A stretch of DNA of 64,000 bases from Pyrinomonadaceae bacterium (GCA_019694395.1 JAIBCC010000013.1:100291-164290); one strand, 5' to 3'. Shown: positions 9,435-18,981, numbered from the stretch's first letter. A program made the numbers and translations. The notes: generated by a model not told the origin, from the sequence alone.

Positions 9435-10019
9435 ATGAAAAAAACGATTTTCGTTTTATTTGCTTCTTTATTTTCGTTTTCCGCGATTTTTGCACAGGTT
9501 TCTCCAACTCCCGTCATCAACAACGAAATCCGCGATATTTCTTCGGTTCGCAGGCGTTCAATGGAGCTTGAACGCGTGCAAAAAGAAGCCAATCAGGTTA
9601 ATTATGAAGAATCGAGCAAGGAGCAAAAAATCAAATTTGCTCAAATAAAGGATGACTTTGAAAATATCCAAAAGCTGGAATTGCAAATTATCCAAACATA
9701 CACGACCGGTAAGAAAATAAATTATCAAAAAATTAGCGAGTCCGCCACTGAGATTTCCAAACGAGCCGCCAGACTTAATACAAATCTTTTTTTGCCAAAA
9801 ACTGAGCAAGACCAAAAAGCTCCCAATGAAATTAAAGCCAAAAATGTCCGTGATCTGATTGTTGATTTAGATAATAAAATCGGGGATTTTATCAATAGTC
9901 CGATTTTCAAAAATAATAATTTAGTTGATTCAAAAGCCTCTGAAAAAGCTCAGGGAGATTTAGAAAATATTATTAAAATCAGCGATTTAATGGCGCAAAA
10001 AGCAAAGAATTTTAAGTAG
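9435..10019 (+). CDS. Small secreted protein of unknown function (paralog B)
   Basis: This 194-residue protein is a paralog of the preceding one. It has a signal peptide (residues 1 to about 20, ending AIFAQ), a shorter linker (VSPTPVIN) and a charged helical body. The shared motif RDLIVDLDN then SPIF is near residues 138-155. GGAGG at 9421-9425 is a good ribosome-binding site for the ATG at 9435. The 47-base gap to paralog A contains no terminator, so the two are probably co-transcribed, and an intrinsic terminator follows at 10048. Two adjacent divergent copies of an orphan exported protein suggest a heteromer or two ligand versions. The function is unknown. Confidence 0.75.
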   Translation: MKKTIFVLFASLFSFSAIFAQVSPTPVINNEIRDISSVRRRSMELERVQKEANQVNYEESSKEQKIKFAQIKDDFENIQKLELQIIQTYTTGKKINYQKISESATEISKRAARLNTNLFLPKTEQDQKAPNEIKAKNVRDLIVDLDNKIGDFINSPIFKNNNLVDSKASEKAQGDLENIIKISDLMAQKAKNFK

Positions 10020-10047
10020 TAAAAAACCAAAGTCTGTTTTATGTTTT

Positions 10048-10076
10048 AGGCGAGAATTAAAAACTCGCCTTTTTTT
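10048..10076 (+). terminator. Intrinsic terminator after the secreted paralog pair
   Basis: A 7-bp perfect GC-rich stem (AGGCGAG at 10048-10054 pairing with CTCGCCT at 10064-10070) has a nine-base loop and is followed at once by a run of seven T, counting the last base of the stem. It ends only eight bases before the ATG of the GH31 gene at 10085, leaving no room there for a promoter. Confidence 0.85.
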
Positions 10077-10084
10077 CAAATGAA

Positions 10085-12457
10085 ATGAAAATCTATCAAA
10101 CTATTACCCTGCTCCTAATTTTAACTTTTGCCGATTTAAACCTTTCCGCGCAGGTTTTAGGTGATCCGGTTGATGTCAGTTCGGATTTTCAAAAATCTGA
10201 CAACGTTTATTTTGTCGGCAATCAATTAACCGATTTTAATCCGGCAACTGGCGAAGGTAAAATTAAATGGGACAGATATTTACGGGGTTTGGGACTGAAT
10301 TTTAACAAAATTGACCTCAGTTTATCAAAAGGGAAAGCAACCGAATTTCCCGGCACAGAATATGACGAAAATCCCGTGTTGCCGTTTTCGATTTCGTTTA
10401 TCAGCCCCAAAACGATTCGTCTGCGATTCAATTCCCGCGAAACTCCTTTTGAAAATAAACCATCCTTGATGTTGGTTGGCGAACCGCCGAAAGATAATTC
10501 ATGGAAGGTCGAACAGAACGAAAAGGAAATCGTTTATTCGAGCAGTTTCGGGCGCGTCAAAATTATCAAAAACCCTTGGCACATAGAGTTTTACGATGCA
10601 CAGGGGAAATTGTTGACCAGAACCCAAACTCTTGGCGATCCGAACACTTTTCTCAGCGAAACTCCTTTTTCGTTTATCCGTCGCGCCGAAGATTTGAACC
10701 GCCGTTTTGCTGCTACTTTTGAACTCGCGCACGATGAAAAAATCTTTGGGAGCGGAGAATCTTTCACCCGTTTGGATAAGCGCGGACAAAAAATAAATTT
10801 AACAGTCCGTGACGGAATGGGCGTGCAGGGGCAATATTTGTATAAACCGATTCCGTTTTTTCTGAGCAATCGCGGCTACGGAATGTTCGTGCATACGTCC
10901 GCGCCCGTAACTTTTGATTTTGGAAAGTATTTCGACCAGCACAACACGATTTATGCGGCTGATGACCAATTGGATTTATTTATTTTTCTCGGCAATCCCA
11001 AAGAAATTTTGTCCGAATACACGGCTTTGACGGGCAGAAGTCCCGTTCCGCCGCTGTGGTCGTTTGGTTTTTGGATGAGCCGGATTACCTATAAATCCGA
11101 AGACGAAGTGCGAGATGTTGCCGCCAAATTGCGTCAATACAAAATTCCGTCTGATGTGATTCACCTCGACACGGGTTGGTTTGAAACCGATTGGCGCAGT
11201 AATTACGAATTTTCCAAATCGCGTTTTCGTGATCCTACAAAAATGATTGCGGATTTGAAAAATCAAGGTTTTCACATTTCGTTGTGGCAATACACCTATT
11301 TCACACCAAAAAATGAATTGTTCAAAGAGATTGTTGAAAAAGGTTTAGCCGTAAAAAATGATGGTGGAAATCAGCCCTTTGAAGATGCTGTGTTGGATAT
11401 GAGCAATCCGGCGGCGGTCAAATGGTATCAGGATAAACTCGCTAATCTTTTGAAAATGGGAGTCGGCGCAATCAAAGTTGATTTCGGCGAAAATGCACCG
11501 ATTTCGGGGCAATATTTTTCGGGCAAAAGTGGTCTTTACGAACATAATCTTTACCCGTTGCGCTACAACAAAGTGGTGGCGGACATTACCAAACAAACAA
11601 CGGGCGATTCGATAATCTGGGCGCGAAGTGCGTGGGCTGGCAGTCAGCGTTACCCGCTGCATTGGGGCGGCGATGCGGAAAATACAAATTCGGCAATGGC
11701 GGCTAGTTTGCGGGGTGGATTATCATTCGGACTTTCGGGATTTACCTATTGGAGTCACGATGCGGGCGGTTTTGTCAATAAAGCTCCGCGTGATCTGTAT
11801 CGGCGTTGGATGGCGTTTAGCGTGTTGACCTCGCACACACGAGCGCACGGTGCCCCGCCGCGTGAGCCCTGGGAATATGACGAAAAATTGACCGAAGATT
11901 TTCGGCGTGCGCTCAATCTGCGTTATTCGCTGATGCCATACATTTACGCACAGGCAAAAGATTCATCCGCCAAAGGTTATCCGATGCTGCGGACGCTGTT
12001 TTTTGAATTTCCAAATGATAAAACCTCTTGGATGATTGAGGATGAATATATGTTCGGCGAAAATTTGCTGGTTGCGCCGATTTTTGAAGAAGGCAAAAAC
12101 GATCGTCAAGTTTATCTTCCGACAGGCAATTGGATTGATTATCAAACAGGAAAAATCTATCAAGGCGAAAAATGGCACGAAATCGAGGCGGGTGAAATTC
12201 CGATAATTTTGCTGGTCAAAAATAATTCGGTTTTGCCACACGTCAAACCTGCTCAAAGCACTTCGGAAATTGATTGGAATAATGTGGAATTAAAAGTTTT
12301 CAGCACTGATAAAGCTAATGTTTCAGGAAAATTTGCTTTGCCAAACGGCGATTTGCAAACGCTGGATTTGAATTTTGCGAAAGATAATTATGTTTTGAAA
12401 AATGATTTTTCGGGCGGAAAAATCAAATGGCAAATCAATCGTTTTGCAACGAAATAA
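10085..12457 (+). CDS. GH31 alpha-xylosidase-like glycosidase
   Basis: The 790-residue secreted protein (signal peptide to about residue 22) belongs to glycoside hydrolase family 31. The N-terminal beta-sandwich runs to about residue 300, then the catalytic barrel. The nucleophile is Asp about 466 in IKVDFGE and the acid/base is Asp about 530 in HWGGDAENT. The sequence around both residues, with FGE after the nucleophile and WARSAWAGSQRYPLHWGGD before the acid/base, is closer to YicI/XylS-type alpha-xylosidases than to alpha-glucosidases (family knowledge). It would release alpha-xylose from xyloglucan oligosaccharides. The start codon lies eight bases after a terminator hairpin, so expression may rely on read-through or on a promoter inside the previous gene. 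It converges with the GH3 gene on the other strand. Confidence 0.85.
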   Translation: MKIYQTITLLLILTFADLNLSAQVLGDPVDVSSDFQKSDNVYFVGNQLTDFNPATGEGKIKWDRYLRGLGLNFNKIDLSLSKGKATEFPGTEYDENPVLPFSISFISPKTIRLRFNSRETPFENKPSLMLVGEPPKDNSWKVEQNEKEIVYSSSFGRVKIIKNPWHIEFYDAQGKLLTRTQTLGDPNTFLSETPFSFIRRAEDLNRRFAATFELAHDEKIFGSGESFTRLDKRGQKINLTVRDGMGVQGQYLYKPIPFFLSNRGYGMFVHTSAPVTFDFGKYFDQHNTIYAADDQLDLFIFLGNPKEILSEYTALTGRSPVPPLWSFGFWMSRITYKSEDEVRDVAAKLRQYKIPSDVIHLDTGWFETDWRSNYEFSKSRFRDPTKMIADLKNQGFHISLWQYTYFTPKNELFKEIVEKGLAVKNDGGNQPFEDAVLDMSNPAAVKWYQDKLANLLKMGVGAIKVDFGENAPISGQYFSGKSGLYEHNLYPLRYNKVVADITKQTTGDSIIWARSAWAGSQRYPLHWGGDAENTNSAMAASLRGGLSFGLSGFTYWSHDAGGFVNKAPRDLYRRWMAFSVLTSHTRAHGAPPREPWEYDEKLTEDFRRALNLRYSLMPYIYAQAKDSSAKGYPMLRTLFFEFPNDKTSWMIEDEYMFGENLLVAPIFEEGKNDRQVYLPTGNWIDYQTGKIYQGEKWHEIEAGEIPIILLVKNNSVLPHVKPAQSTSEIDWNNVELKVFSTDKANVSGKFALPNGDLQTLDLNFAKDNYVLKNDFSGGKIKWQINRFATK

Positions 12458-12642
12458 AGAAAAATTTGCCCACGAAAAAGGAAAGACGCAGAAAAAAAGA
12501 AAAATTACTACCTTTGCGTAGCTTTGCGTCTTTAACTTTGCGTTCTTTGCGGTAAAAAAAAGAAGATTAACCGCAAAAGTCGCAAAGGTTTCGCAAAGAA
12601 AATATTCGCGTCAATTAGCGTGATTCGCGGGCAAATTTTTCT
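12458..12642. repeat. Nested inverted-repeat element with CTTTGCG motifs between convergent genes
   Basis: This element fills the gap between the stop codons of the GH31 and GH3 genes. Its outer arms match at 15 of 16 bases (12458-12473 and 12627-12642, AGAAAAATTTGCCC followed by AC or GC). Inside, an 18-base arm at 12536-12553 pairs with 12570-12587 with three mismatches, around a 16-base A-rich loop. The core word CTTTGCG or its complement occurs repeatedly. It could act as a two-way terminator or be a non-autonomous mobile repeat. A related element precedes the gene at 60935. Confidence 0.65.
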
Positions 12643-12646
12643 AAAC

Positions 12647-15148
12647 TTAATCCCTTTGCACAATCGTTTTATCCAAACGAAAATCCCCCGTCAAACGAAT
12701 ATCACGCGAAGAGCTGCCGACTAAAATTTTGAAATCCCCCTTTTCGGCAGTCCAACCTTTTTTGGGATCGTAAAAGGCAAAAGCATCAGGTTTCAATTCA
12801 AGCGAAACGGTTTTCTTTTCGCCTGCCTTGAGAAATACTTTTTGGAAACTTTTTAACTCTTTCAGCGGACGCGGGAGGCTTGATTTAAGGTCTTGAATAT
12901 AAATTTGGGCGACTTCTGCGCTGTCAAATTTGCCTGTGTTTTCAATTATAAAACTAACCGTTAAACTCTTGCCTTTGCTAAGTTTAAGATTTGAATACCT
13001 AAAATCCGTATAACTCAAACCGTGTCCAAACGGGAATTGTGGCTCGATATTTTTAGTATCAAACCACCGATAACCGACCAAAATTCCTTCGTCATAACTG
13101 ACCGATTTTTCTGTGCCGGGATAGCGTCCAAAGGCGGGCGAATCTTCCCAACTTTTCAAAAAAGTGGCGGGAAGTTTGCCTGAAGGGGAGATTTTGCCGA
13201 ACAAAACATCGGCAATTGCGTTTCCGCCCTCTTGTCCGTAATAAAATGCTTGTAAAATGCTTGGAACTTTGCCAATCCATTTGTCCATCAAAACGGGTGC
13301 GCCGGAAGTGTTGACCACAATCGTTTTCGGATTTGCTTTCGTAACTGCTTCAATCAATTCGACTTGCTGTGACGGCAAATTCAAATCCAAGCGGTCGCGC
13401 GATTCGGCTTCGACTGCATCGGAAAGCCCTGTAAAAATAATGGCAACGTCCGAATTTTTGGCAGTTTCAACCGCTTTTTGCAAAATTTCATCGCCTTCCA
13501 ACAATCGCCAACCCAAAACCAAATCGGCATTACCCTGACTTTCGTAATGGTCAACCCGAATTTTTCGCGGCTCGCCCGCTTTTAATTCAATCGTGGTTGC
13601 CCCCGTCAAAGTTGCGTGATCGCCCCAGACATCCACAATCAATTTGTCGTCCAAATAAAGCCTTCCACCGTCGTTGCTGCTTAAACTTATGGCGTATTTT
13701 CCCGAAACACGCGCGACCAGATAACCTGTCCAACGATTTGAAAAACGGTCGGCAGGAAAATTTTCGGCGGGAGATTTGGTTGCCCAATGAAAATCGAGAT
13801 TGGAATCAATTCGCGTGAAAGAAGGTTTGCCCGCAAAATCCATATTGGCAAAATAATCGCCCGAAAGCCCGTTGGATTTCAGATCGGGAGTTCGCAAATT
13901 TTCGGTTGGAATCGGCTTTGTATCTTCCAATGCGACAACTCCCGCCGAAAAATTGACTTTGACCTTTTCTCCGATCATATTTTTGATTCCTTCCAATGGA
14001 CTAACTGAATAAAATGGAGTAACTTGCGCAGAGCCGCCGCCGCCGATTCGCGCTTTATCGGCATTTGGACCAATCACTGCGATTGAACGGATTTTGTTTG
14101 AATCAAGCGGTAAAAGTTTATTTTCATTTTTCAGCAAAACCAGACTTTCAGTAGCAGTTTGGCGGGAAATTTGGCGATGTTCGGGCGTATCGAGCGAGCC
14201 GTTTTGTTTGGATTTCCCGTCCATCACGCCCGAAACAAACATCACCCGCAAAAGTCTCCGCACCATTTCATCAATTTGTTTTTCGGTAATTTCTTTATTG
14301 TCTAAAGCCTTTTTGACCGTCTGCTGATTGAGATAAATGTTGGTCGGCATTTCCAAATCCAGACCGTTTTTTATGCTTGGCGCAGTCGAATGAACCGCGC
14401 CCCAATCGGACATCACCAAACCTTGAAAACCCCAACGCTTTTTCAAAATTTGATTGAGCAAATAATCATTTTCCGAAGCATAAAATCCGTTGACTTGATT
14501 GTAAGAAGCCATCACAGTCCAGACTTTTGCTTCCTGAACCGCCGCTTTAAATGCCGGAAAATAAATCTCGTGCAAAGTGCGCTCATCAACTTTGACATCA
14601 ACCGTGTGGCGAAATTCTTCCTGATTGTTGGCGGCAAAATGTTTGACCGAGGGAATCACGTTTTCGGACTGCATTCCTTTGATGTAGGCAACCGCGATTT
14701 GGGCGGCTAGAAACGGGTCTTCGCCGAATGTTTCAAAGTTCCGTCCGGCGTGAGGAACTCGTTGGATATTAACCACTGGACCGAGTAAAACGTTGAAATT
14801 ATTTGCTTTAGCTTCTTGTGCAATTGCCTGACTGACTTTGTAGATCAACTCTTTATCAAAAGTCGCCGCCATCGCCATTCCCGATGGAAACGAGGTTGCC
14901 TTTGCCATCCGAATTCCTACCGGACCATCCGTCATTTTGAGGGCAGGAATTCCCAAACGCGGAATCGGAACTGTATCAAATCCAGTTCCTGCCAACATCG
15001 AAATCTTTTCTTTCAGGGTTAATTGTTTGAGCAGTTTTTCAACCTTTATTTCGATTTGAGGATTGGTGATTTGGGACTGATTGATGCAAATAAAAACGAA
15101 ATTGATTAAAAGAAAAATGGCTAAAATTTTTAACCCTAATTTTTGCAT
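12647..15148 (-). CDS. GH3 beta-glycosidase with PA14 insertion
   Basis: The 833-residue protein is a family GH3 beta-glucosidase-type enzyme of the long form. The start is set at 15148 because AAGGAG lies ten bases upstream and a hydrophobic export segment follows (LGLKILAIFLLINFVF); a start at 15220 would add 24 basic residues in front. The catalytic nucleophile is Asp about 248 in VMSDWGA. KHFAANNQE lies near 170 and the second GH3 domain starts near 340. A PA14 domain is inserted at about 428-548 (SGDYFANM to LVLGWRL); such inserts shape substrate choice in this family. A fibronectin-III-like domain ends the protein. It probably cleaves terminal beta-glucose or beta-xylose from oligosaccharides in the periplasm. 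It is divergent from the VWFA gene. Confidence 0.88.
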   Translation of the reverse strand: MQKLGLKILAIFLLINFVFICINQSQITNPQIEIKVEKLLKQLTLKEKISMLAGTGFDTVPIPRLGIPALKMTDGPVGIRMAKATSFPSGMAMAATFDKELIYKVSQAIAQEAKANNFNVLLGPVVNIQRVPHAGRNFETFGEDPFLAAQIAVAYIKGMQSENVIPSVKHFAANNQEEFRHTVDVKVDERTLHEIYFPAFKAAVQEAKVWTVMASYNQVNGFYASENDYLLNQILKKRWGFQGLVMSDWGAVHSTAPSIKNGLDLEMPTNIYLNQQTVKKALDNKEITEKQIDEMVRRLLRVMFVSGVMDGKSKQNGSLDTPEHRQISRQTATESLVLLKNENKLLPLDSNKIRSIAVIGPNADKARIGGGGSAQVTPFYSVSPLEGIKNMIGEKVKVNFSAGVVALEDTKPIPTENLRTPDLKSNGLSGDYFANMDFAGKPSFTRIDSNLDFHWATKSPAENFPADRFSNRWTGYLVARVSGKYAISLSSNDGGRLYLDDKLIVDVWGDHATLTGATTIELKAGEPRKIRVDHYESQGNADLVLGWRLLEGDEILQKAVETAKNSDVAIIFTGLSDAVEAESRDRLDLNLPSQQVELIEAVTKANPKTIVVNTSGAPVLMDKWIGKVPSILQAFYYGQEGGNAIADVLFGKISPSGKLPATFLKSWEDSPAFGRYPGTEKSVSYDEGILVGYRWFDTKNIEPQFPFGHGLSYTDFRYSNLKLSKGKSLTVSFIIENTGKFDSAEVAQIYIQDLKSSLPRPLKELKSFQKVFLKAGEKKTVSLELKPDAFAFYDPKKGWTAEKGDFKILVGSSSRDIRLTGDFRLDKTIVQRD

Positions 15149-15188
15149 TGGGGGAAGCTCCTTAAAGATTGATTTGAAAACTGACCGC

Positions 15189-15216
15189 TTGAAAATTGAC
15201 GAAATTCTAGCATAAT
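15189..15216 (+). promoter_or_regulatory. Possible promoter for the VWFA-domain gene
   Basis: A TTGAAA box (15189-15194) is followed after 16 bases by CATAAT (15211-15216), about 85 bases before the ATG at 15302. A second candidate lies closer (TTGTAG at 15229, then TAAAAT at 15253 with an 18-base spacer). The interval also has to carry the promoter for the divergent GH3 gene. All of these are judged by eye only. Confidence 0.3.
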
Positions 15217-15301
15217 TCAATAACTTTGTTGTAGTTCAAGGCAAAAGTAAGATAAAATTCGTTGAAAGGTCATCAATAGTTTTGGACGCGAATTAATTCA
15301 T

Positions 15302-17461
15302 ATGAAAAACTTTTTCTATCTAGTTTTGTGTCTTTCGGCATTTTCAATTTTAAGTTTTGCACAAACGCCTACCCCTACTCCGAAATCTGTCGAAAATGAT
15401 GATGTGGTTAAAATTTCGACTAATTTGATTCAGGTAGATGTCACAGTAACGGATAAAAACGGTAAAATTGTGACGGATTTGAAGCCTGAAGATTTTGAGA
15501 TTTTTGAAAATAACGAAAAGCAAACGATTACCAATTTTTCGTTTGTAAATTCGGTAACCCAAAAAGTTTCTACACAAAAAATCAATAAAAATGAGGCTGC
15601 GATTCCGCTTACGCCAGTTCAGATTCAACCGGGACAGGTTCGCCGAACTATAGCCTTGGTGGTTGATGATTTGGGATTATCAGCCGAAAGTATTCAAACA
15701 GTTAAAAGGGCTTTAAGAAAATTTGTTGATGAGCAAATGCAGCCGAATGATTTGGTAGCTGTAATTTTGACGGGTAAAGGAATCGGTGCGCTTTCGCAAT
15801 TTACCTCAGATAAAAATTTGCTTTATTCGGCAATAGATAAAATTCGCTGGAATCCGGTTGGACGCGGCGGAATTAGTGCATTTACGGCGGTTGAACCAAC
15901 TTTGCAGGAAATAATCGCCAATAATTCAGCGACTCCGCGAACTAATACTTCTCAAGCAACAAGTGATGCAATTCAAGCGGAAAAAGACCGCACGACCGCT
16001 TTTAATGAACTGCGCGAGGACATTTTTGCAGTCGGAACGCTCGGAGCAATTAAATATGTGGTCAAAGGAATGGGCGAGCTTCCCGGCAGAAAATCAATTA
16101 TGCTTTTTTCCGATGGATTTTCGATTTGCACCGATACCGATATGAAAAAAGGTGATGGACGTTGTGAGCAAATGCAGGCGGCTTTACAGCGTTTGACCGA
16201 TCTTTGTAATCGCGCGGCGGTGACGATCTATTCTCAGGACGCGCGAGGTTTGGCGTATGTGGGAATGGGCTCAGGGGACAATATTTCGCTGATTACTCAA
16301 AATATCAATCAATCTGTAATGGAGCGAACGGAAGAATTACGGGACAAACAACAGGGATTATCTTATTTAGCTAAGGAAACAGGCGGACGGGCAACTTTTG
16401 GCAGTAATGATCTAAATTTAGGTTTGGAAAAAATGCTTGGCGATACTCAAGGCTATTACTTGATTGCCTACCAACCTGATTCGGATACTTTTGATGCTAA
16501 GACCAGCAAATTTAATAAATTACTGGTCAAAGTTAAAAAAGATGGGTTAAATGTCCGCTATCGAAGCGGTTTTTTTGGAATTGCCGATTCGGAAATTCGC
16601 CGAAACACTGCGCAAAAAGAAACTCCCCTTCAGCAAATCTTAAAACCTCTGACTTCGCCTTTTACGGTCAATGAAATTAATTTAAAACTAAACACGGTTT
16701 TTGCCAAAGACGATAAAAATACGCCATTTTTACATTCATTTTTGCATATTGACGCGAGAGATTTGCAGTTTACCGAAAAGCCGGACGGGACAAAAGAAGC
16801 GACTTTTGACATTCTGGCAATCAGTTACGGCGAGGACGGAAAAATTGTGGAACAGGTCGGGAAAAACTACACAATTACCGCCAAAAAAGGGCAATTTGAA
16901 AGCCTCTTGAACGATGGTTTTGTTTACAATTTTGTCTTTCCCATCAAAAATTCCGGGGCGTATCAAATGCGTGTGGCTTTGCGCGACGCAGCAAATGCCA
17001 AAGTCGGTTCAGCAAGTCAGTTTATCGAAGTTCCTGATTTGAAAAAAGGCAATCTGACACTTTCGGGAATTGTGTTGGAAAGTCTAACCGAACCCCAATG
17101 GCGCGAAAGAAATTCGGCAACGAATCAATTAAATCTGATGCAGGATACTTCGCTCAGACGTTTCAAACGCGGAACGATTTTAAGTTATTCAACCGAAATT
17201 TATAACGCCAAGCTCGACCAATCAAACAAACCGAATTTACAGACACAAATCCGAATTTTCCGAGATGGTAAAATCGTTTTGAACGGAAAGCTAAATCCTT
17301 TTACGGCTGATGGAAATAAACTTAACTTCGCGGGGGCATTGGGTTTAGGCAAAGAAATGCAGGTTGGCGATTACGTTTTGCAAATTGTGGTGATTGATAA
17401 TTTGGCAAAATCGAAACAAAAAATTGCGACGCAATGGGTGCAGTTTGAATTGATGGATTAA
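15302..17461 (+). CDS. Secreted VWFA-related Acidobacterial domain protein
   Basis: This 719-residue protein has the layout of the VWFA-related Acidobacterial domain family (TIGR03436), which is expanded in this phylum and is the best taxonomic marker in the window. A signal peptide (residues 1 to about 20) and a short Thr/Pro linker lead into the diagnostic segment DVTVTDKNGKIVTDLKPEDF near residues 40-65. Next come a von Willebrand factor A-like domain (about 110-400) starting with a degenerate metal-site strand (IALVVDDLGLSAES), and a beta-rich C-terminal half. VWA domains bind metal and protein ligands; the partner of this family is unknown. It is probably periplasmic or surface-exposed. 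It is followed ten bases later by the dehydrogenase gene, probably on the same transcript. Confidence 0.85.
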   Translation: MKNFFYLVLCLSAFSILSFAQTPTPTPKSVENDDVVKISTNLIQVDVTVTDKNGKIVTDLKPEDFEIFENNEKQTITNFSFVNSVTQKVSTQKINKNEAAIPLTPVQIQPGQVRRTIALVVDDLGLSAESIQTVKRALRKFVDEQMQPNDLVAVILTGKGIGALSQFTSDKNLLYSAIDKIRWNPVGRGGISAFTAVEPTLQEIIANNSATPRTNTSQATSDAIQAEKDRTTAFNELREDIFAVGTLGAIKYVVKGMGELPGRKSIMLFSDGFSICTDTDMKKGDGRCEQMQAALQRLTDLCNRAAVTIYSQDARGLAYVGMGSGDNISLITQNINQSVMERTEELRDKQQGLSYLAKETGGRATFGSNDLNLGLEKMLGDTQGYYLIAYQPDSDTFDAKTSKFNKLLVKVKKDGLNVRYRSGFFGIADSEIRRNTAQKETPLQQILKPLTSPFTVNEINLKLNTVFAKDDKNTPFLHSFLHIDARDLQFTEKPDGTKEATFDILAISYGEDGKIVEQVGKNYTITAKKGQFESLLNDGFVYNFVFPIKNSGAYQMRVALRDAANAKVGSASQFIEVPDLKKGNLTLSGIVLESLTEPQWRERNSATNQLNLMQDTSLRRFKRGTILSYSTEIYNAKLDQSNKPNLQTQIRIFRDGKIVLNGKLNPFTADGNKLNFAGALGLGKEMQVGDYVLQIVVIDNLAKSKQKIATQWVQFELMD

Positions 17462-17471
17462 GAAAAAAGAT

Positions 17472-18485
17472 ATGATTAAAAAAGTTCGCTGGGGAATTTT
17501 AGGTGCTGCTAATATTGCAATAAAAAAAGTAATTCCGGCAATGCAAAATGGCGAAAATTGCGAGATTACGGCAATTGCTTCGCGTGATTTGGCAAAGGCA
17601 AAAAAGGCGGCAGAAACTTTACATATTCAAAAATTTTACGGCTCTTACGAAGAATTGCTAAACGACTCGGAAATTGATGCAATCTATAATCCCTTGCCAA
17701 ATCATTTACATCTGGAATGGTCAAAAAAAGCCGCCAAAGAGGGAAAACACGTTTTGTGTGAAAAACCGATTACCTTGAATGCTTATGAAGTTAGGGAACT
17801 TATCGCAATCAAAAACCAAACTGGCGTAAAAATTCAAGAGGCTTTTATGGTTCGGCATCACCCACAATGGCTGAAAGTTCGTGAATTAATTCAAACCGGA
17901 AAAATTGGCAAACTCCAAATCATTACAGGATTTTTCAGCTACAATCTGCCAAATCCAGAAAATGTTCGCAATCGGGTTGATTGGGGTGGTGGCTGTCTGC
18001 TCGACATCGGCGCGTATTGCATCAATCTTTCGCGTTTTGTATTGGAAACCGAGCCGAAACGGGTTTCGGGATTGATTGAAAGAGATGCTGAAACAGAAAT
18101 TGATAAACTGACTTCGGCAATGCTTGATTTTCCGAATGCACAAGCAACTTTTACCTGCGCTGCGCGATTGATGTCATTTCAAAGAATGCAGTTTTTTGGC
18201 GATAAAGGCAGACTTGACTTGCTGATTCCATTTAATTCTCCCGCTGACACGCCAACCCAAATCTATTATGATGACGGTTCGGATTTTTATCGTCGAAATC
18301 TGGAAACTATTGAAATTGAGACAGTTGACCAATACACATTGCAGGGTGATGCGTTTTCGAGGGCAATTTTGAACGGAACCGAACAAGTAATCCCGTTGGA
18401 AGATTCTTTCAAAAATATGGCAGTGATTGATGCAGTTTTTCGCTCGGCGGAGACTGGAAATTGGGAAGTTCCTGAGCGGCTTTAA
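17472..18485 (+). CDS. Gfo/Idh/MocA-family NAD(P)-dependent dehydrogenase
   Basis: This 337-residue cytoplasmic enzyme has an N-terminal Rossmann fold beginning RWGILGAANIA (residues 6-16) and the family hallmark CEKP at 96-99, with the substrate-binding domain after it. The GGG-LLDIGAYCIN stretch near 175 is the usual dimer-interface and active-site region. The length and the GILGAANIA start resemble sugar dehydrogenases such as xylose or glucose-fructose types (family knowledge); the real substrate cannot be read. It has no signal peptide, unlike its neighbours, so it probably acts on imported monosaccharides. It converges with the GyrI-like gene with only 12 bases between the stop codons. 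Confidence 0.82.
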   Translation: MIKKVRWGILGAANIAIKKVIPAMQNGENCEITAIASRDLAKAKKAAETLHIQKFYGSYEELLNDSEIDAIYNPLPNHLHLEWSKKAAKEGKHVLCEKPITLNAYEVRELIAIKNQTGVKIQEAFMVRHHPQWLKVRELIQTGKIGKLQIITGFFSYNLPNPENVRNRVDWGGGCLLDIGAYCINLSRFVLETEPKRVSGLIERDAETEIDKLTSAMLDFPNAQATFTCAARLMSFQRMQFFGDKGRLDLLIPFNSPADTPTQIYYDDGSDFYRRNLETIEIETVDQYTLQGDAFSRAILNGTEQVIPLEDSFKNMAVIDAVFRSAETGNWEVPERL

Positions 18486-18497
18486 ATTTTTATCAAT

Positions 18498-18977
18498 TTA
18501 ATTTGGTTTGATCGGAATCCAAATCTCTTCTTCCGAATTTGGGTCGTTATTTTTGTATTTTTCACCCAAAATTTCAAAATGCGGGCGGTTATCCAAAACA
18601 AAATCAGAATTTGGCAACCAGCTTCCGAAAATATGAATGAAGATGCCCGGATCGGTATTAAGACCTTTGTAATCAAAAACCGCGTAAAGCCCTGATTCTA
18701 ATGTAAATGCCCCCACTTCTTCAGGGATGTTTTCAAATCCGGTAACCTCAACCGCCGCCCATTTTACGAATTCTTGTTGAAAATCTCCAAAACGCATCGG
18801 CTCATCGTAAATTTGCAACGAAATCAATTCGGAATTGATTTTATTTAAGATTTCTTTTCGGCGAGGCATAAATGATTGCCAAAGCTGAAAGGTTTTATTA
18901 TCAGCCAAGGACATTTTCAGATGTTTTCCAATTAATTTTTTTTCAGAAATAAATTCAAATCTTGGGGTAGTTTGCAT
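18498..18977 (-). CDS. GyrI-like small-molecule-binding domain protein
   Basis: The 159-residue cytoplasmic protein looks like a stand-alone GyrI-like/AraC effector-binding domain. Features are the opening KKLIGKHLKMSL, the FQLWQSFMPRRKEI helix near residues 30-43, the EVTGFENIPEEVGAFTLESG segment, then YAVFDYKG near 105 and a C-terminal EEEIWIPIKPN strand ending the duplicated fold. No DNA-binding domain is attached. Family members bind small hydrophobic or cationic molecules, and some act as hydrolases or gyrase modulators. The ligand here is unknown. It lies four bases downstream of the small secreted gene on the same strand, so the two are probably co-transcribed. Confidence 0.75.
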   Translation of the reverse strand: MQTTPRFEFISEKKLIGKHLKMSLADNKTFQLWQSFMPRRKEILNKINSELISLQIYDEPMRFGDFQQEFVKWAAVEVTGFENIPEEVGAFTLESGLYAVFDYKGLNTDPGIFIHIFGSWLPNSDFVLDNRPHFEILGEKYKNNDPNSEEEIWIPIKPN

Positions 18978-18981
18978 TAAT

